Source of the DNA: Frateuria_A yonginensis
GTDB taxonomy: Bacteria; Pseudomonadota; Gammaproteobacteria; Xanthomonadales; Rhodanobacteraceae
Assembly: GCF_037137055.1 (NCBI RefSeq)
Contig: NZ_JBBBNY010000002.1
Location: forward strand, 372,001-436,000
Direction of reading: 5' to 3'
Length of the DNA: 64,000 nucleotides
Shown here: piece by piece, positions 42,620-51,180 of the stretch
Position numbering within the stretch: the stretch's first letter is position 1
How the letters are laid out: each line of letters opens with the position of its first letter
Program-made: the position numbers and the translations under genes
Notes under the pieces: generated by a model
Databases searched by the model: none
What the model was told of the DNA's origin: nothing
Seen by the model: the letters and a program-made list of their open reading frames with translations, nothing else

Positions 42620-43652
42620 GACCACGCCGTGGACCGGCAGTTGGTCTCGAGGCGAGCTCGAGTGCCTGTCCTCGTGCCCCGGATGCGGGAACACGGCGCG
42701 GGTCGCCGCGGAATATTGCAGGCAGGACGACGTGGCTGCGATGCAGGATCGGTGGCGCATGGTTCGCTGCGGCTGGTGCCGGTCCCTCTATCTCGATCCG
42801 AGGCCGGACGCGGCCTCTTTGCCGGCTGCCTACGCTACCTATTACACACATCAATCTGCGGATGAGAACGAGCGCCGTACCGGTGTGGTCCCAGGCCTCA
42901 TCAACGGTTACCTGAACTGGCGCTTTCGCATGTCGCGCCAGCCAGCATCGCGACTGGGTATATGGGCGTTCAAGCTGCTCCCTCCTCTGCGCAAGAAGCT
43001 GGACGTGTATGGGCGACACATTCCAAGGCTTATGTGCGGGCGTGGGACGCGGCTTCTGGACGTAGGTTGCGGTAGCGGAGCGTTTCTGCTGCGGGCTCAG
43101 GAAATGGGAATTCAGGCCTCCGGTTGTGAGCCGGATCCTCGCGCGGTCGAGGCGTGTCGCTCGCAAGGACTGGACGTTATCCAGGGCGATGTTTTCGCCC
43201 CCGAGCTGGACAGCGAAAAATTCGACATCGTGACGCTGAACCACGTCATCGAGCATGTATATGACCCCCTGGCCCTTTTGGGGCGGATCCATGGACGGAT
43301 GACGCCTGGGGGTATTCTGTGGGTCGCGCTACCCAATCCCGGGGCATTGGGACTGATCTTGTTCGCGCAGGGATGGAAAGGGTTGCACCCGCCATTCCAT
43401 CTGCTTATCCCCAGCCAACGCTTGTTGATCTCGTGGCTTCGCGAGACCGGGTTCGTCGATGTGCGACTGGTCCGTCGGGGCTGCCAAAGCCCTGGGCTCT
43501 GGAGGGAGTCTGCTCAGATCGCTGAGCGAGAAAAGCTAGTGCGCCCACGCACGTTGCGTGTACTGGTCCGGATCCTCGGGGACATACTTTCGACTGTTTC
43601 AACTCGCTGGTGCGAGGAAACGATCCTGACCGCACGCAAGAGTAAAGGGTAA
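42585..43652 (+). CDS. SAM-dependent methyltransferase with N-terminal zinc-like motif
   Basis: About 355 residues. Near the N-terminus CPGCGN and, about 32 residues on, CGWC suggest a small zinc ribbon. The class I methyltransferase core has LLDVGCGSGAFLLRAQEMG (SAM motif I) and FDIVTLNHVIEHVYDP. Such proteins in glycan clusters often methylate sugars. The start is not clear: the ATG at 42585 overlaps the upstream gene by 35 bases, and no ATG/GTG lies between that and the cysteines. The stop overlaps the next ATG (TAATG). Confidence 0.82.
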   Translation: MRRSTPAATEHRTTPWTGSWSRGELECLSSCPGCGNTARVAAEYCRQDDVAAMQDRWRMVRCGWCRSLYLDPRPDAASLPAAYATYYTHQSADENERRTGVVPGLINGYLNWRFRMSRQPASRLGIWAFKLLPPLRKKLDVYGRHIPRLMCGRGTRLLDVGCGSGAFLLRAQEMGIQASGCEPDPRAVEACRSQGLDVIQGDVFAPELDSEKFDIVTLNHVIEHVYDPLALLGRIHGRMTPGGILWVALPNPGALGLILFAQGWKGLHPPFHLLIPSQRLLISWLRETGFVDVRLVRRGCQSPGLWRESAQIAEREKLVRPRTLRVLVRILGDILSTVSTRWCEETILTARKSKG

Positions 43653-44563
43653 TGGATCTCTCCGAGCCGACCGTCGCCGTCGTGCTGCACTTCCGTACTC
43701 CGTGCCGCACGTTCGGGTGCTTGGCTTCCTTGGCATCCGAAGGGATCGACCGGGTGGAACTGGTAGATAACTCTGAAGATGGCGGGCAGTCGATGGCCGA
43801 GCTGCGGGCAATGTTGGACAAGCGCCCGCTTGGCATCCGCGTGCACTGGCATTGCCCGGAGCGAAATCTCGGTTTCGCCGCGGCAGTGAATCTGGTGCTC
43901 GACCACCTGGCGACCGTCGCGCCTAGCCGGGTCTTGCTCATCAATTCGGATGCTCGTCTGCAGCCAGGGGCGATATGCGCCTTGCAAGGCGCACTCGCGG
44001 ACGGCAGCGGTATTGCAGTTCCACGAGAACGTGGCAGGGGGTGGGGAGGACCGCGGGGATACCACCGCTGGCTGGCGCTAGCGCTCCCGACCCGCGTACC
44101 GGGGGTCGTCAGCTTTCCTAGCGGCGCCTGCCTGCTGCTATCGCCACAAGTGGCTTCTTGGCTTCGATTCGATGACAAGTTTTTTTTCTACGGCGAAGAC
44201 GTGGCACTGGGCGCTGCGATCGAAACATGGCGGGTTCCAGTTGCCTACGTGCCCGCGGCACTTGTGGAGCATGAAGGATCAGGCAGCGCCCGCAACGGAT
44301 CGCTCTTCTACGAATATCACGTAGTGCGGGGGCACTGGCTTCTGGCGAAGAAACTTACCCACAACAGGGCCGGGTACGTGCTCGCCATCGGCGGCCGGCT
44401 TCTGACCTTACCCCTGCGAGCCACGTTTCGGGCGGCACGGGCCCATAGTTGGCTGCCCTGGAAGGCCTTTTGCATGGCGACTTGCGATGTCGTTTCCGGC
44501 CGCCGGCGCAGCCTTACTCCGCCTGCTGGCGGTCCTGAGGCCAAGGGTTCAACGCGAGGATGA
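43652..44563 (+). CDS. Family 2 glycosyltransferase, rhamnosyltransferase-like
   Basis: A 303-residue GT-A enzyme: VAVVLHFRTPCRTFGCLASL, VELVDNSEDG, RNLGFAAAVNLVL and LLINSDARLQPGA, followed by FFFYGEDVALG. This order (NxGFA, NSDA, GED) is that of the rhamnosyltransferase-like GT2 group. It starts in TAATG at the methyltransferase stop. Its last 50 bases overlap the 3' end of the convergent flippase gene. Confidence 0.88.
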   Translation: MDLSEPTVAVVLHFRTPCRTFGCLASLASEGIDRVELVDNSEDGGQSMAELRAMLDKRPLGIRVHWHCPERNLGFAAAVNLVLDHLATVAPSRVLLINSDARLQPGAICALQGALADGSGIAVPRERGRGWGGPRGYHRWLALALPTRVPGVVSFPSGACLLLSPQVASWLRFDDKFFFYGEDVALGAAIETWRVPVAYVPAALVEHEGSGSARNGSLFYEYHVVRGHWLLAKKLTHNRAGYVLAIGGRLLTLPLRATFRAARAHSWLPWKAFCMATCDVVSGRRRSLTPPAGGPEAKGSTRG

Positions 44564-45770
44564 GCCATCCTACGATGGCCATGCTCCACTCCGAGCAGGC
44601 GAGCGCAAGTGGCATGCCTGCCCTTGGGTTGGCAGAAACTGCCGGGCCGGCCGCCACTACTAGCACGATCAGACCAAGTAGCTCGAAGCCCGCGCGGTTC
44701 CAGGCGCCGCCTCTTGCCATTAAGGCGCTTCCGGCGGCAACCCGCAAAGCCATCGCCGGGAGTGCGAGCGCAAGCCACTTCATCACGACAGTCAGGGCCT
44801 CGTAGCCGTTGCCGAACATCCAGGAAATGCCTGGCGCGCAGAACCAGACGCCGGCTGCCGCTACGCTTCCGTAGGTCAGCGACGCGCCGAAGATCCAACG
44901 CAGGAGTCCAGTGTCTTTGCCGCTTGCTGCACCTCGGAAAAGTCTCGGCAAAGCCGACAGCATCAGGGCGATCACGGGGAGGACCATGGCTCCGGTCACA
45001 CGGGTACCTGCGGCATAAACGCCGGCCGCTCCCAGCGGCAGCAGGCGGATGGCGATCGTTTTGTCCAGCTCGGAAGGCCCGAGCGCAGTCAGGTTGAGAA
45101 ACGCAAATCCCGACGCGTGGCTGAGGTTCGCTCGACTCGGCAAGCGCCAGGACCGAGGGCGCGGCCATGATTCAGGCAAAGACCTTATCGCAACGACCAG
45201 AGCGATGGTCGTTGCCAGAAGATAGGCGGCCGAATAGGAGGGAAGAACCGGCCAGGGGTGCCACAACCAGATGCAAGCGATCGCCGCAAAGCGCAATGCG
45301 AGCGGTAGCCCGAGGAGAGCTTGCGACAAGGGGATGTTCCCGCGTGCCTGATGCTCTGCACTCGCGAGCTGAAGCAAGGGCTGCAACAGCGTTTCTGCGA
45401 TTGCCAGGCTCACGACGGGGATGATCCCAATCCCGAAACCATGTAGAAGGAACTGGCCGAGCGCGAGGTAAGCCAGCAACAGAACCATGCCGTTCGCGAC
45501 GGTAGTGGCAAGCGCATAGGAGATGATCGAGTTGCGTTTCTGCGGTGAGCAGGAAACTTCCTTCAGCAGCACCAGGTGCATCCCGAACGTGCCGAAAGCG
45601 CCCACTACAACGGCGAGCGCGCTCAGGCCTGCAAAAGTGCCATAGTCGCTTGGGCCGAGAAGGCGCGCCACGAGAAGCAGGGTGCCTGCCTGGGCAAGTA
45701 GGCGCAGCGCAAGGATGCCGCTGGTGTGAACGGTCGCCTGGACTACTGCGCCGCGTAGCAGTCTATTCAT
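44514..45770 (-). CDS. Polysaccharide/oligosaccharide flippase (Wzx, MATE/MOP type)
   Basis: A 418-residue protein of about twelve hydrophobic spans with the MOP-flippase N-terminus (LLRGAVVQATVHTSGILALR, LLVARLLGPSDYGTFAGLSA) and a later SELDKTIAIRLLPLGAAGVYA. It would flip a lipid-linked glycan to the periplasm. It is transcribed with the two GT-C genes upstream of it on the minus strand and converges on the glycosyltransferase operon, with a 50-base overlap of coding regions. Confidence 0.88.
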   Translation of the reverse strand: MNRLLRGAVVQATVHTSGILALRLLAQAGTLLLVARLLGPSDYGTFAGLSALAVVVGAFGTFGMHLVLLKEVSCSPQKRNSIISYALATTVANGMVLLLAYLALGQFLLHGFGIGIIPVVSLAIAETLLQPLLQLASAEHQARGNIPLSQALLGLPLALRFAAIACIWLWHPWPVLPSYSAAYLLATTIALVVAIRSLPESWPRPRSWRLPSRANLSHASGFAFLNLTALGPSELDKTIAIRLLPLGAAGVYAAGTRVTGAMVLPVIALMLSALPRLFRGAASGKDTGLLRWIFGASLTYGSVAAAGVWFCAPGISWMFGNGYEALTVVMKWLALALPAMALRVAAGSALMARGGAWNRAGFELLGLIVLVVAAGPAVSANPRAGMPLALACSEWSMAIVGWLILALNPWPQDRQQAE

Positions 45771-45788
45771 GCAGCGTCGTGGCCCCTG

Positions 45789-47747
45789 TTACATCGCATC
45801 CAAGCGTGCGTGCAGCTCCCGGATGGTGCCATCGAGCCGCCCCCCGATGTTGAGCGACTCGAGGCCGTGCAATGCGAGGCCGGCTTCCGCCCGATCGCCC
45901 TCTGCCAAAAACATTCGCACTAGTGTGATTCGGTAGGCGGGCTCTGCAGGGTCGGCCGCAACCGCTTCCGACAGCATACGCAAACCGAGCGCGCGATCAC
46001 CCAGTACGTTCCAGGCGTAGTCCCCGTACATGGCAAGCAGGCGTGCGCTGGGGTTCGGGTGGCTCAGCGCCGCCAAGTACGCCGCGATCATGCGTGACTT
46101 CGGCAGATCGCAAGCGTGTTCGACCTGGCATTGGGTCAGCGCCCCGAGCGAGCTTTCATCCTGTACGCCTGGCCGGCGGGCTCGCAGTTTGGATATCATG
46201 GAATCCCACCATGCGTCTTTGAGAGAAAGATGCATGCGTGAGTTCATGAAAATGAGCGCTTGTTGGGGCAGGATGGATGATCCCGGCAAGGCAGCGGCCC
46301 GTTCGAGTGGCGCATAGGCCAACTTCGTGAATGGCGAAGAGGGATCGTAACGGGAATAGATGATGTATGTCCGCCCGAGTTCATACTGCGCTCTCGGCGA
46401 CTGCGGTGCGCGCGCGGCTAACTCTTCGGCCAGGCGAAGGGGGTCGCCCCAGGCCTTTGCGGTGAACGCGGTCAAGGCTATCCACCAGAAGACCATCGCA
46501 AGCAGGAGCGCACGGCGAGGAAGGCGAAGCAATTGTGCCGTGGGGCCCCCCATGGATGAAGGAAGCGCGGCCAAGGGGGGCATGATCGCCAGTAGCACGC
46601 CAAGGCTTGCGAAATAATTGCGGTGTTCGTAAACCAGCTCGAGCGGAAGAATCGTTCCGGTCAACAGATGACAACCAAGGAACAGCAGTACGCCGAGCGA
46701 AAACAGGGGATGGCGCCGGCGTTGCCAAAGCCCCACACCTAACAGCGACAGGAGGGCCGCGAGGCTTGCCAGGGTGGTCCAGGGGTGCAGCAACCCCGTC
46801 GATACCTGGAAGTCGTCATGGTAGAACGACAGTGCATCGGGAAGCGGCGCAATTATCCAGTCGACGTAGGTGGCGACGATCCGCGCCTCGCTGAGCAGGC
46901 GGGAAGCCAGGGTGAAATCGCGAGCCGCCCAGGTTTCCGGGCGCAGGATGCCAGGCAGCAGCCATGCCAGGCCGATGGCCATGGGCACAACCAGCAGCAG
47001 GACGAAGAGGCCAGCGATACGCCAGTCGGTCCGACTATCGGTCCGGCGAAACCCGAATACGACCCATTCGACCAATGCCGCGTACAGCGGCAGCATGACT
47101 GCGGTTTCTTTGGCGAGAAGGCCGGCGATCATCGGAAGGCTCAGGCTGGCGGAACACAGAAGCACCGCCCGGATTTCCATCGACCGCCTTCGATCGGACG
47201 GCGCTCCGTCAGAGATCCTCATCCGCTGGCGCGCGGTCACATAACCGAGTAGCCCGAGCAGGACAAAGAGGTTCGCGAGGCTTTCCATCCGCTGCACGAT
47301 GTACAGCACCGCGGTCAGATTTACCGGGAGTACCATCCACGCGCCGGTGATCCAGGCCGCCAGCGCCCCGGAGTACATGCGGGTACACGTCTGGGTCCGC
47401 AGCAAGGCACGTACCAGCAGGAAGGCCACCAGGCCGTTGAGCAGGTGGATGATTACGTTGGTGAGCTTCATCCAGAAGGGGTCGAGCCCCGTAGCCAGGA
47501 AGTTGGCAGCGAAACTCAGGGAGGCGAGGGGGCGCTTGAAGTCGCTCGCCGGGGAGGAAAGGGCTGCGCGCACGAGCGAGCCGACGCTGGCTTCGGTAGG
47601 TTGTACACCACGGTTGTCGACGATGTTCGGATAATCGTCGAACAGGAAGCCACCGGAAAGACCCGGCAAATAAACAAAGCAGGTCACCACGAACCAGGCG
47701 AGCAGCCACCACCAGCCGCCCTGATGCAAACGTCGGATTGGGGTCAT
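45789..47747 (-). CDS. Multi-span GT-C-like protein with C-terminal helical repeats (paralogue 1)
   Basis: A 652-residue membrane protein: first helix, then the periplasmic loop GGFLFDDYPNI with the acidic pair D37-D38, about ten more spans, and LPLELVYEHRNYFASLG near the last spans. About 250 C-terminal residues form TPR-like helices (RAQYELGRTYIIY, RMLSEAVAADPAEPAYRITL). FDD after TM1 plus a TPR tail recalls GT-C glycosyltransferases of the TMTC/O-mannosyltransferase kind. I infer transfer of a lipid-linked sugar to a periplasmic acceptor, perhaps pilin. Activity is not proven by sequence. It overlaps its paralogue by 4 bases. Confidence 0.75.
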   Translation of the reverse strand: MTPIRRLHQGGWWWLLAWFVVTCFVYLPGLSGGFLFDDYPNIVDNRGVQPTEASVGSLVRAALSSPASDFKRPLASLSFAANFLATGLDPFWMKLTNVIIHLLNGLVAFLLVRALLRTQTCTRMYSGALAAWITGAWMVLPVNLTAVLYIVQRMESLANLFVLLGLLGYVTARQRMRISDGAPSDRRRSMEIRAVLLCSASLSLPMIAGLLAKETAVMLPLYAALVEWVVFGFRRTDSRTDWRIAGLFVLLLVVPMAIGLAWLLPGILRPETWAARDFTLASRLLSEARIVATYVDWIIAPLPDALSFYHDDFQVSTGLLHPWTTLASLAALLSLLGVGLWQRRRHPLFSLGVLLFLGCHLLTGTILPLELVYEHRNYFASLGVLLAIMPPLAALPSSMGGPTAQLLRLPRRALLLAMVFWWIALTAFTAKAWGDPLRLAEELAARAPQSPRAQYELGRTYIIYSRYDPSSPFTKLAYAPLERAAALPGSSILPQQALIFMNSRMHLSLKDAWWDSMISKLRARRPGVQDESSLGALTQCQVEHACDLPKSRMIAAYLAALSHPNPSARLLAMYGDYAWNVLGDRALGLRMLSEAVAADPAEPAYRITLVRMFLAEGDRAEAGLALHGLESLNIGGRLDGTIRELHARLDAM

Positions 47748-49786
47748 CTGGCGGGACTGTTCTGGTTTCGTTGATCGGCCAAGAGTGTGTTGCGCAGTCG
47801 CGCTAGTTCTTTTTCCCAGTACGCCTGGCGTGCAAGTACCCAGGCATGGATTCGGGGCATACCCAGCACGGGCTGTGCTTCCAGATCACGCTTAGCCTGG
47901 TAGTGATCCAGGTGAGCCAGGGCATGTCCAGGATAACCGGCAGAGCCGAGCAGGGCTGCCTGTTGGAAGGCCGCAGTGACACGCACCTGTTGATCCAGTG
48001 CCCGATCGAAGTAGGCCAAGGCAAGATCGGGCTGGCGACGGGCCAGCGCAATGTAACCCTGCAGATAGTACAGATCCTGCCGGCGCCCGGGCTGATCGGT
48101 GAGCCTGGGATTCGCGAGCGCGGCGAGTAGCAAGCGCTCTACGGCATCCAGGTCGAGCTGTGGGCAGGGGGAAAGCTCGGTCTGGTTGATGGCCCGTTGA
48201 AACCAGCTGACAAGCAAGGTGCCGGTGTCCCGGGTGGTTCGAAGCGCGCCCGCCGCTGATTCGAGCGTTGCAGGGTCCAGGTTGCCAAGCTGGCACCGGG
48301 CAGCCAGCAGATTCAAGGCTAGTTGGGATTCGTCCGGCGCACGTCGCAACGCCGGGACGAGGCGCCTTACCGCAAGTTCGGCATGACCTGCGTTCATTTC
48401 CGCCTGCGCCGCGTTGACCTGGGCGCGCGGTGAGGCAGGGTTGAGTTCGGCCCACAACAACGCCTGCTCATGGGTGTTGCCCCAGAGCGACGCTCGGGCG
48501 TGGGTCATTGCGGCGAGGCCAATGAGCAGTACCAGTGCCAGTCCGGACTTCAGGCGCCAATGGCGGGGATCAGGCTGCCTGCCGAAAGCCGCCTGCGCAT
48601 GCACTTGCGGCACATCACTCAACCACAAAGCAAGCGGCCAGAACATCAGGAGCGCAGGCAAGTAGTTCCTGTGTTCGTAATACAGTTCCAGAGCAATGGA
48701 GCTCGATTCGATCGATTGGCCGACGAAATAGAAGAGGATGGCTGCGGCCACGGCGGGCAGGCGCCTGCGCAACATCAGGGCGCCGATTATCAGGGTCGCT
48801 ATCGCCAGCAAGGCGGGTAGCGTGCTCGATGGCGACCACAGCGACACCGAAGCCTGGATATGGTCATTGAAGAGGCCCGGCGTGAAAGGCCGCGGAAGCC
48901 AGAGTAGATCCAGGTAATCGAGCAGTACGCGCGGTTCCGTCATCAGGCGCTGACCGAGCGACCACGCCCGTATGGCGGAAATGCCGTGCACGACGCCATG
49001 CCAGCCCTGGTAGAGCAAGTAGACGCCGATTACGCTGGCTGGAATGACCGCCAGGACTGTCATGGCCGTCTTGTAGGCTGCGCACTTCCAAGGTTCGAGC
49101 CGTTCGTGTGCGCGCCGCGGCAGTGTGACCTCGATCGCCAGGGCGAGCGCAGGAAGCAACAACCCATTTGCCTTGCTCAGGGTCGCGAGACCCGTGCAGC
49201 CAACCAGGCCGACCATCAACCAGGCGACCCCCCAGCCCGGACGGCCGGATGCAAATGCGATCCGGCCTTTCAGCCACAGCAGAAGGCCCGTCAGCGTGAA
49301 CAGCGTCGGCAGCATGGCCTCGCGTTGCACGACATAAAGAGTGGTCGATACGAAAAGCGGGTGCAGCAGCCACATGCCGGCTGCCAGGAGGGCGGCGCGT
49401 TCGACCCTGGTACGACCGGGTGGAGAAACATCTTCGGGGTGAATCAATAGGCCCAGTCCGCGCAACAACTGCCAAAGCAGCAGCCCGTTGACGATGTGCA
49501 GGCAAAGATTCGTCCGCTTGAATGGGAAAGGATCTGCGGGCCAGTCGCGGGCGTCGAGAAGGAAGCTCAACAGGGAAAGGGGCCTTCCCAGAGGATCGGC
49601 CGAGCCTGAAGTTACGTAGCGCCAGAAGGTGGGAAGATCCTGGACCGGGCCAGTCGCGCCCAGGGAGGGTAGGTTGGCGAAGTCGTCAAAGAGGAACGAG
49701 CCGTGCAATCCTGGCGCGTATACCCAAACGGCAAGCGCTGCCAAGAGGCCGAAAGCCGCCCAAATTACGAAGACAGGTCTGGACAT
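47744..49786 (-). CDS. Multi-span GT-C-like protein with C-terminal helical repeats (paralogue 2)
   Basis: A 680-residue paralogue of the next gene. It has HGSFLFDDFANL (D34-D35) after TM1, PLGRPLSLLSFLLDARDW, HPLFVSTTLYVVQREAMLPT and IALELYYEHRNYLPALLMF. The C-terminal half has TPR-like repeats (YYLQGYIALARRQPDLALAY, FDRALDQQVRVTAAFQQAAL). It is the first gene after pilA and is separated from it only by a terminator, so it may be expressed by read-through. Its ATG has only a weak Shine-Dalgarno. Same proposed role; the two copies may differ in acceptor or donor. Confidence 0.75.
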   Translation of the reverse strand: MSRPVFVIWAAFGLLAALAVWVYAPGLHGSFLFDDFANLPSLGATGPVQDLPTFWRYVTSGSADPLGRPLSLLSFLLDARDWPADPFPFKRTNLCLHIVNGLLLWQLLRGLGLLIHPEDVSPPGRTRVERAALLAAGMWLLHPLFVSTTLYVVQREAMLPTLFTLTGLLLWLKGRIAFASGRPGWGVAWLMVGLVGCTGLATLSKANGLLLPALALAIEVTLPRRAHERLEPWKCAAYKTAMTVLAVIPASVIGVYLLYQGWHGVVHGISAIRAWSLGQRLMTEPRVLLDYLDLLWLPRPFTPGLFNDHIQASVSLWSPSSTLPALLAIATLIIGALMLRRRLPAVAAAILFYFVGQSIESSSIALELYYEHRNYLPALLMFWPLALWLSDVPQVHAQAAFGRQPDPRHWRLKSGLALVLLIGLAAMTHARASLWGNTHEQALLWAELNPASPRAQVNAAQAEMNAGHAELAVRRLVPALRRAPDESQLALNLLAARCQLGNLDPATLESAAGALRTTRDTGTLLVSWFQRAINQTELSPCPQLDLDAVERLLLAALANPRLTDQPGRRQDLYYLQGYIALARRQPDLALAYFDRALDQQVRVTAAFQQAALLGSAGYPGHALAHLDHYQAKRDLEAQPVLGMPRIHAWVLARQAYWEKELARLRNTLLADQRNQNSPAR

Positions 49787-49795
49787 CTTAGAGGC

Positions 49796-49830
49796 CTGAA
49801 AAAGAAAGGGCCGCGCTAGGCGGCCCTTTC
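49796..49830 (-). terminator. Rho-independent terminator of pilA1
   Basis: On the minus strand GAAAGGGCCGC (49830-49820), a 5-base loop and its perfect complement GCGGCCCTTTC (49814-49804) are followed by TTTTTC. This 11-bp stem with a T-tract stands between the pilin gene and the first GT-C gene and should limit read-through. Confidence 0.88.
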
Positions 49831-49852
49831 AATGCTACAGAGTTGCGACTGC

Positions 49853-50323
49853 TTAGCGGCAAGAGGACGGCAGATACTTGGCTGACATCTGCGAGTTGCC
49901 GGCCCGGCAGACCCACGCGACGCTGCCTACGCTGGGCGTCGGTGAGAGGATCAGTTCGGCGCCGGCGATCTTCGAGTTCACCTTGGTGCCGAAAGCGGAG
50001 TTGGTCTGGGTCCCGTAGGTCACGGTGATCAGGCCCCGCGCACCGCCGGCACCGATCTCGAGCTTGCCGACATAGCTACCACCAATGCTGTCGGCGCTAG
50101 CGACGCCTGCAGAAGCGTTGCTCGGCGGCAGCACGCCGTAATTGGTGAAGTACTCGGCCACGGCGGTCTTCGAGCCATCAGCCAGGCTCATGCCTTCGGA
50201 CACCTGCGAACGAATGGTGTAGTCCTGGTACGCCGGAATGGCGATGGCCGCCAGGATGGCGATGATCGCGACCACGATCATCAGCTCAATCAGGGTGAAG
50301 CCTTTTTGCATGCTCTTCTTCAT
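49853..50323 (-). CDS. pilA: Major type IV pilin (copy 1)
   Basis: A 156-residue type IVa prepilin. Short leader MKKSMQKG, cleavage before F, then FTLIELMIVVAIIAILAAIA with the essential Glu at +5. The globular part ends with a disulfide-bounded loop, WVCRAGNSQM to LPSSCR. ATG at 50323 has AGAGGAA upstream. PilD should process it and PilB/PilC assemble it. A sigma-54-type promoter lies about 120 bases upstream and a strong terminator downstream. Ser/Thr residues near the C-terminus (PSSC) could be modified, as in some Pseudomonas pilins; this is inference. Confidence 0.96.
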   Translation of the reverse strand: MKKSMQKGFTLIELMIVVAIIAILAAIAIPAYQDYTIRSQVSEGMSLADGSKTAVAEYFTNYGVLPPSNASAGVASADSIGGSYVGKLEIGAGGARGLITVTYGTQTNSAFGTKVNSKIAGAELILSPTPSVGSVAWVCRAGNSQMSAKYLPSSCR

Positions 50324-50445
50324 GGTGGTTCCTCTGTCTGGATAGCTAACCGTTGTGCCCCCTGAGCCCCGGTCCCGGATCCCCCTAGGCGGAATCGGAC
50401 CCCACATGCGCGGTCAGGAACGACCAGGAAGCTCGCGTCGGTCGA

Positions 50446-50461
50446 AGCAGCATGTATGCCA
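50446..50461 (-). promoter_or_regulatory. Sigma-54-type -24/-12 promoter for pilA1
   Basis: On the minus strand TGGCAT-N5-CTGCT matches the consensus TGGCAC-N5-TTGCW, with the invariant GG and GC at exact spacing. The transcript would start near 50435, giving a leader of about 110 bases. pilA transcription by RpoN with PilR is established in P. aeruginosa and xanthomonads; the PilSR genes are not in this window. The rest of the 320-base gap 50324-50643 holds only the dyad at 50607-50635. Confidence 0.7.
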
Positions 50462-50606
50462 CTACCAACGCTGCCGTATTCCCTCACAGCTTCAGGTGAA
50501 GCGATTGTGCACGGGGTCACGGAAGGCTACAAGCCGTGGGGTGTTTCGCCTTGCCGTACGTCAAATCGTGACGCCGATTACAATTGTCGAGCTCGCCTCG
50601 CTAGGG

Positions 50607-50635
50607 CATCTTGTGACCATTCTTGTCACAAGATG
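50607..50635. promoter_or_regulatory. Perfect 11-bp dyad between the two pilin genes
   Basis: CATCTTGTGAC (50607-50617), a 7-base spacer and GTCACAAGATG (50625-50635). It begins nine bases after the pilA2 stop on the minus strand and lies about 145 bases upstream of the pilA1 promoter. There is no T-run, so it may be an activator-binding site or an mRNA 3'-end stem. TGTGA/TCACA half-sites resemble CRP/Clp, but the spacing is nine, not six. Confidence 0.5.
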
Positions 50636-50643
50636 AGCGCGGA

Positions 50644-51087
50644 TTATTGTCTGCAGGACGACGGCAGGTACTTCTGTTCCAGCGTGGTTCCCGTGCCACC
50701 ACAAGTCCAGGCGATGCTGCCGGCGTAGGTGACGGGCGAGAGCACAAGGACCGAGCTGTGGATGCGCTGATTCACTTTTGAGCCCTGGAAGGCAATTTCC
50801 ACCCGCCCGTCCGTGACTGTGACGCTCGAAACGTAGCTGCCGGCGATGGATGCCGCACTGGCGAGTCCCGCGGACCCATTGCTGGGTGGGAAACGGCCGG
50901 TGTTTGACAGGAAGTCCCAGACCGCTGCCTTGGCGCTCGCCGACAGGCTCATCCCTTCCGACACTTGGGCCTTGATCGAGTACTCTTGGTAGGTCGGAAT
51001 CGCGACGGCCGCGAGAATGGCAATGATCGCCACCACGATCATCAGTTCTATGAGAGTAAAGCCTCGCGATGAGTTCGTCGGATGCAT
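50644..51087 (-). CDS. pilA: Type IV pilin (copy 2)
   Basis: A 147-residue prepilin: leader MHPTNSSRG, then FTLIELMIVVAIIAILAAVA, Glu at +5, and a C-terminal disulfide loop WTCGGTGTTL to LPSSCRQ. Its globular part differs clearly from copy 1 (VWDFLSNTGRFPPSNGS versus VAEYFTNYGVLPPSNAS), so the genes are diverged tandem paralogues. ATG at 51087 has AGGGGA upstream. A separate sigma-54-type promoter precedes it, so the two pilins can be transcribed independently. Confidence 0.94.
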   Translation of the reverse strand: MHPTNSSRGFTLIELMIVVAIIAILAAVAIPTYQEYSIKAQVSEGMSLSASAKAAVWDFLSNTGRFPPSNGSAGLASAASIAGSYVSSVTVTDGRVEIAFQGSKVNQRIHSSVLVLSPVTYAGSIAWTCGGTGTTLEQKYLPSSCRQ

Positions 51088-51119
51088 GCTCGTGATCCCC
51101 TGGATGTCCTGGCTGGACA

Positions 51120-51135
51120 AGCACGGTGCATACCA
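51120..51135 (-). promoter_or_regulatory. Sigma-54-type -24/-12 promoter for pilA2
   Basis: On the minus strand TGGTAT-N5-GTGCT keeps the invariant GG and GC at the right spacing, though it is less close to consensus than the pilA1 promoter. Predicted start near 51109, about 20 bases before the pilin ATG. Confidence 0.55.
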
Positions 51136-51180
51136 CGGCCTTCATGTATCCTTCACGACTTGCCTCAGCTGTGATGCAGC

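Noticed and set aside
50346..50361. Second sigma-54 promoter close to pilA1
   Set aside because: GGGCAC and TTAGC are present but the GC is one base too far and the start would fall on the ribosome-binding site.
50607..50635. CRP/Clp binding site
   Set aside because: Half-sites fit TGTGA/TCACA but the spacer is nine bases instead of six, so I list it only as a dyad.
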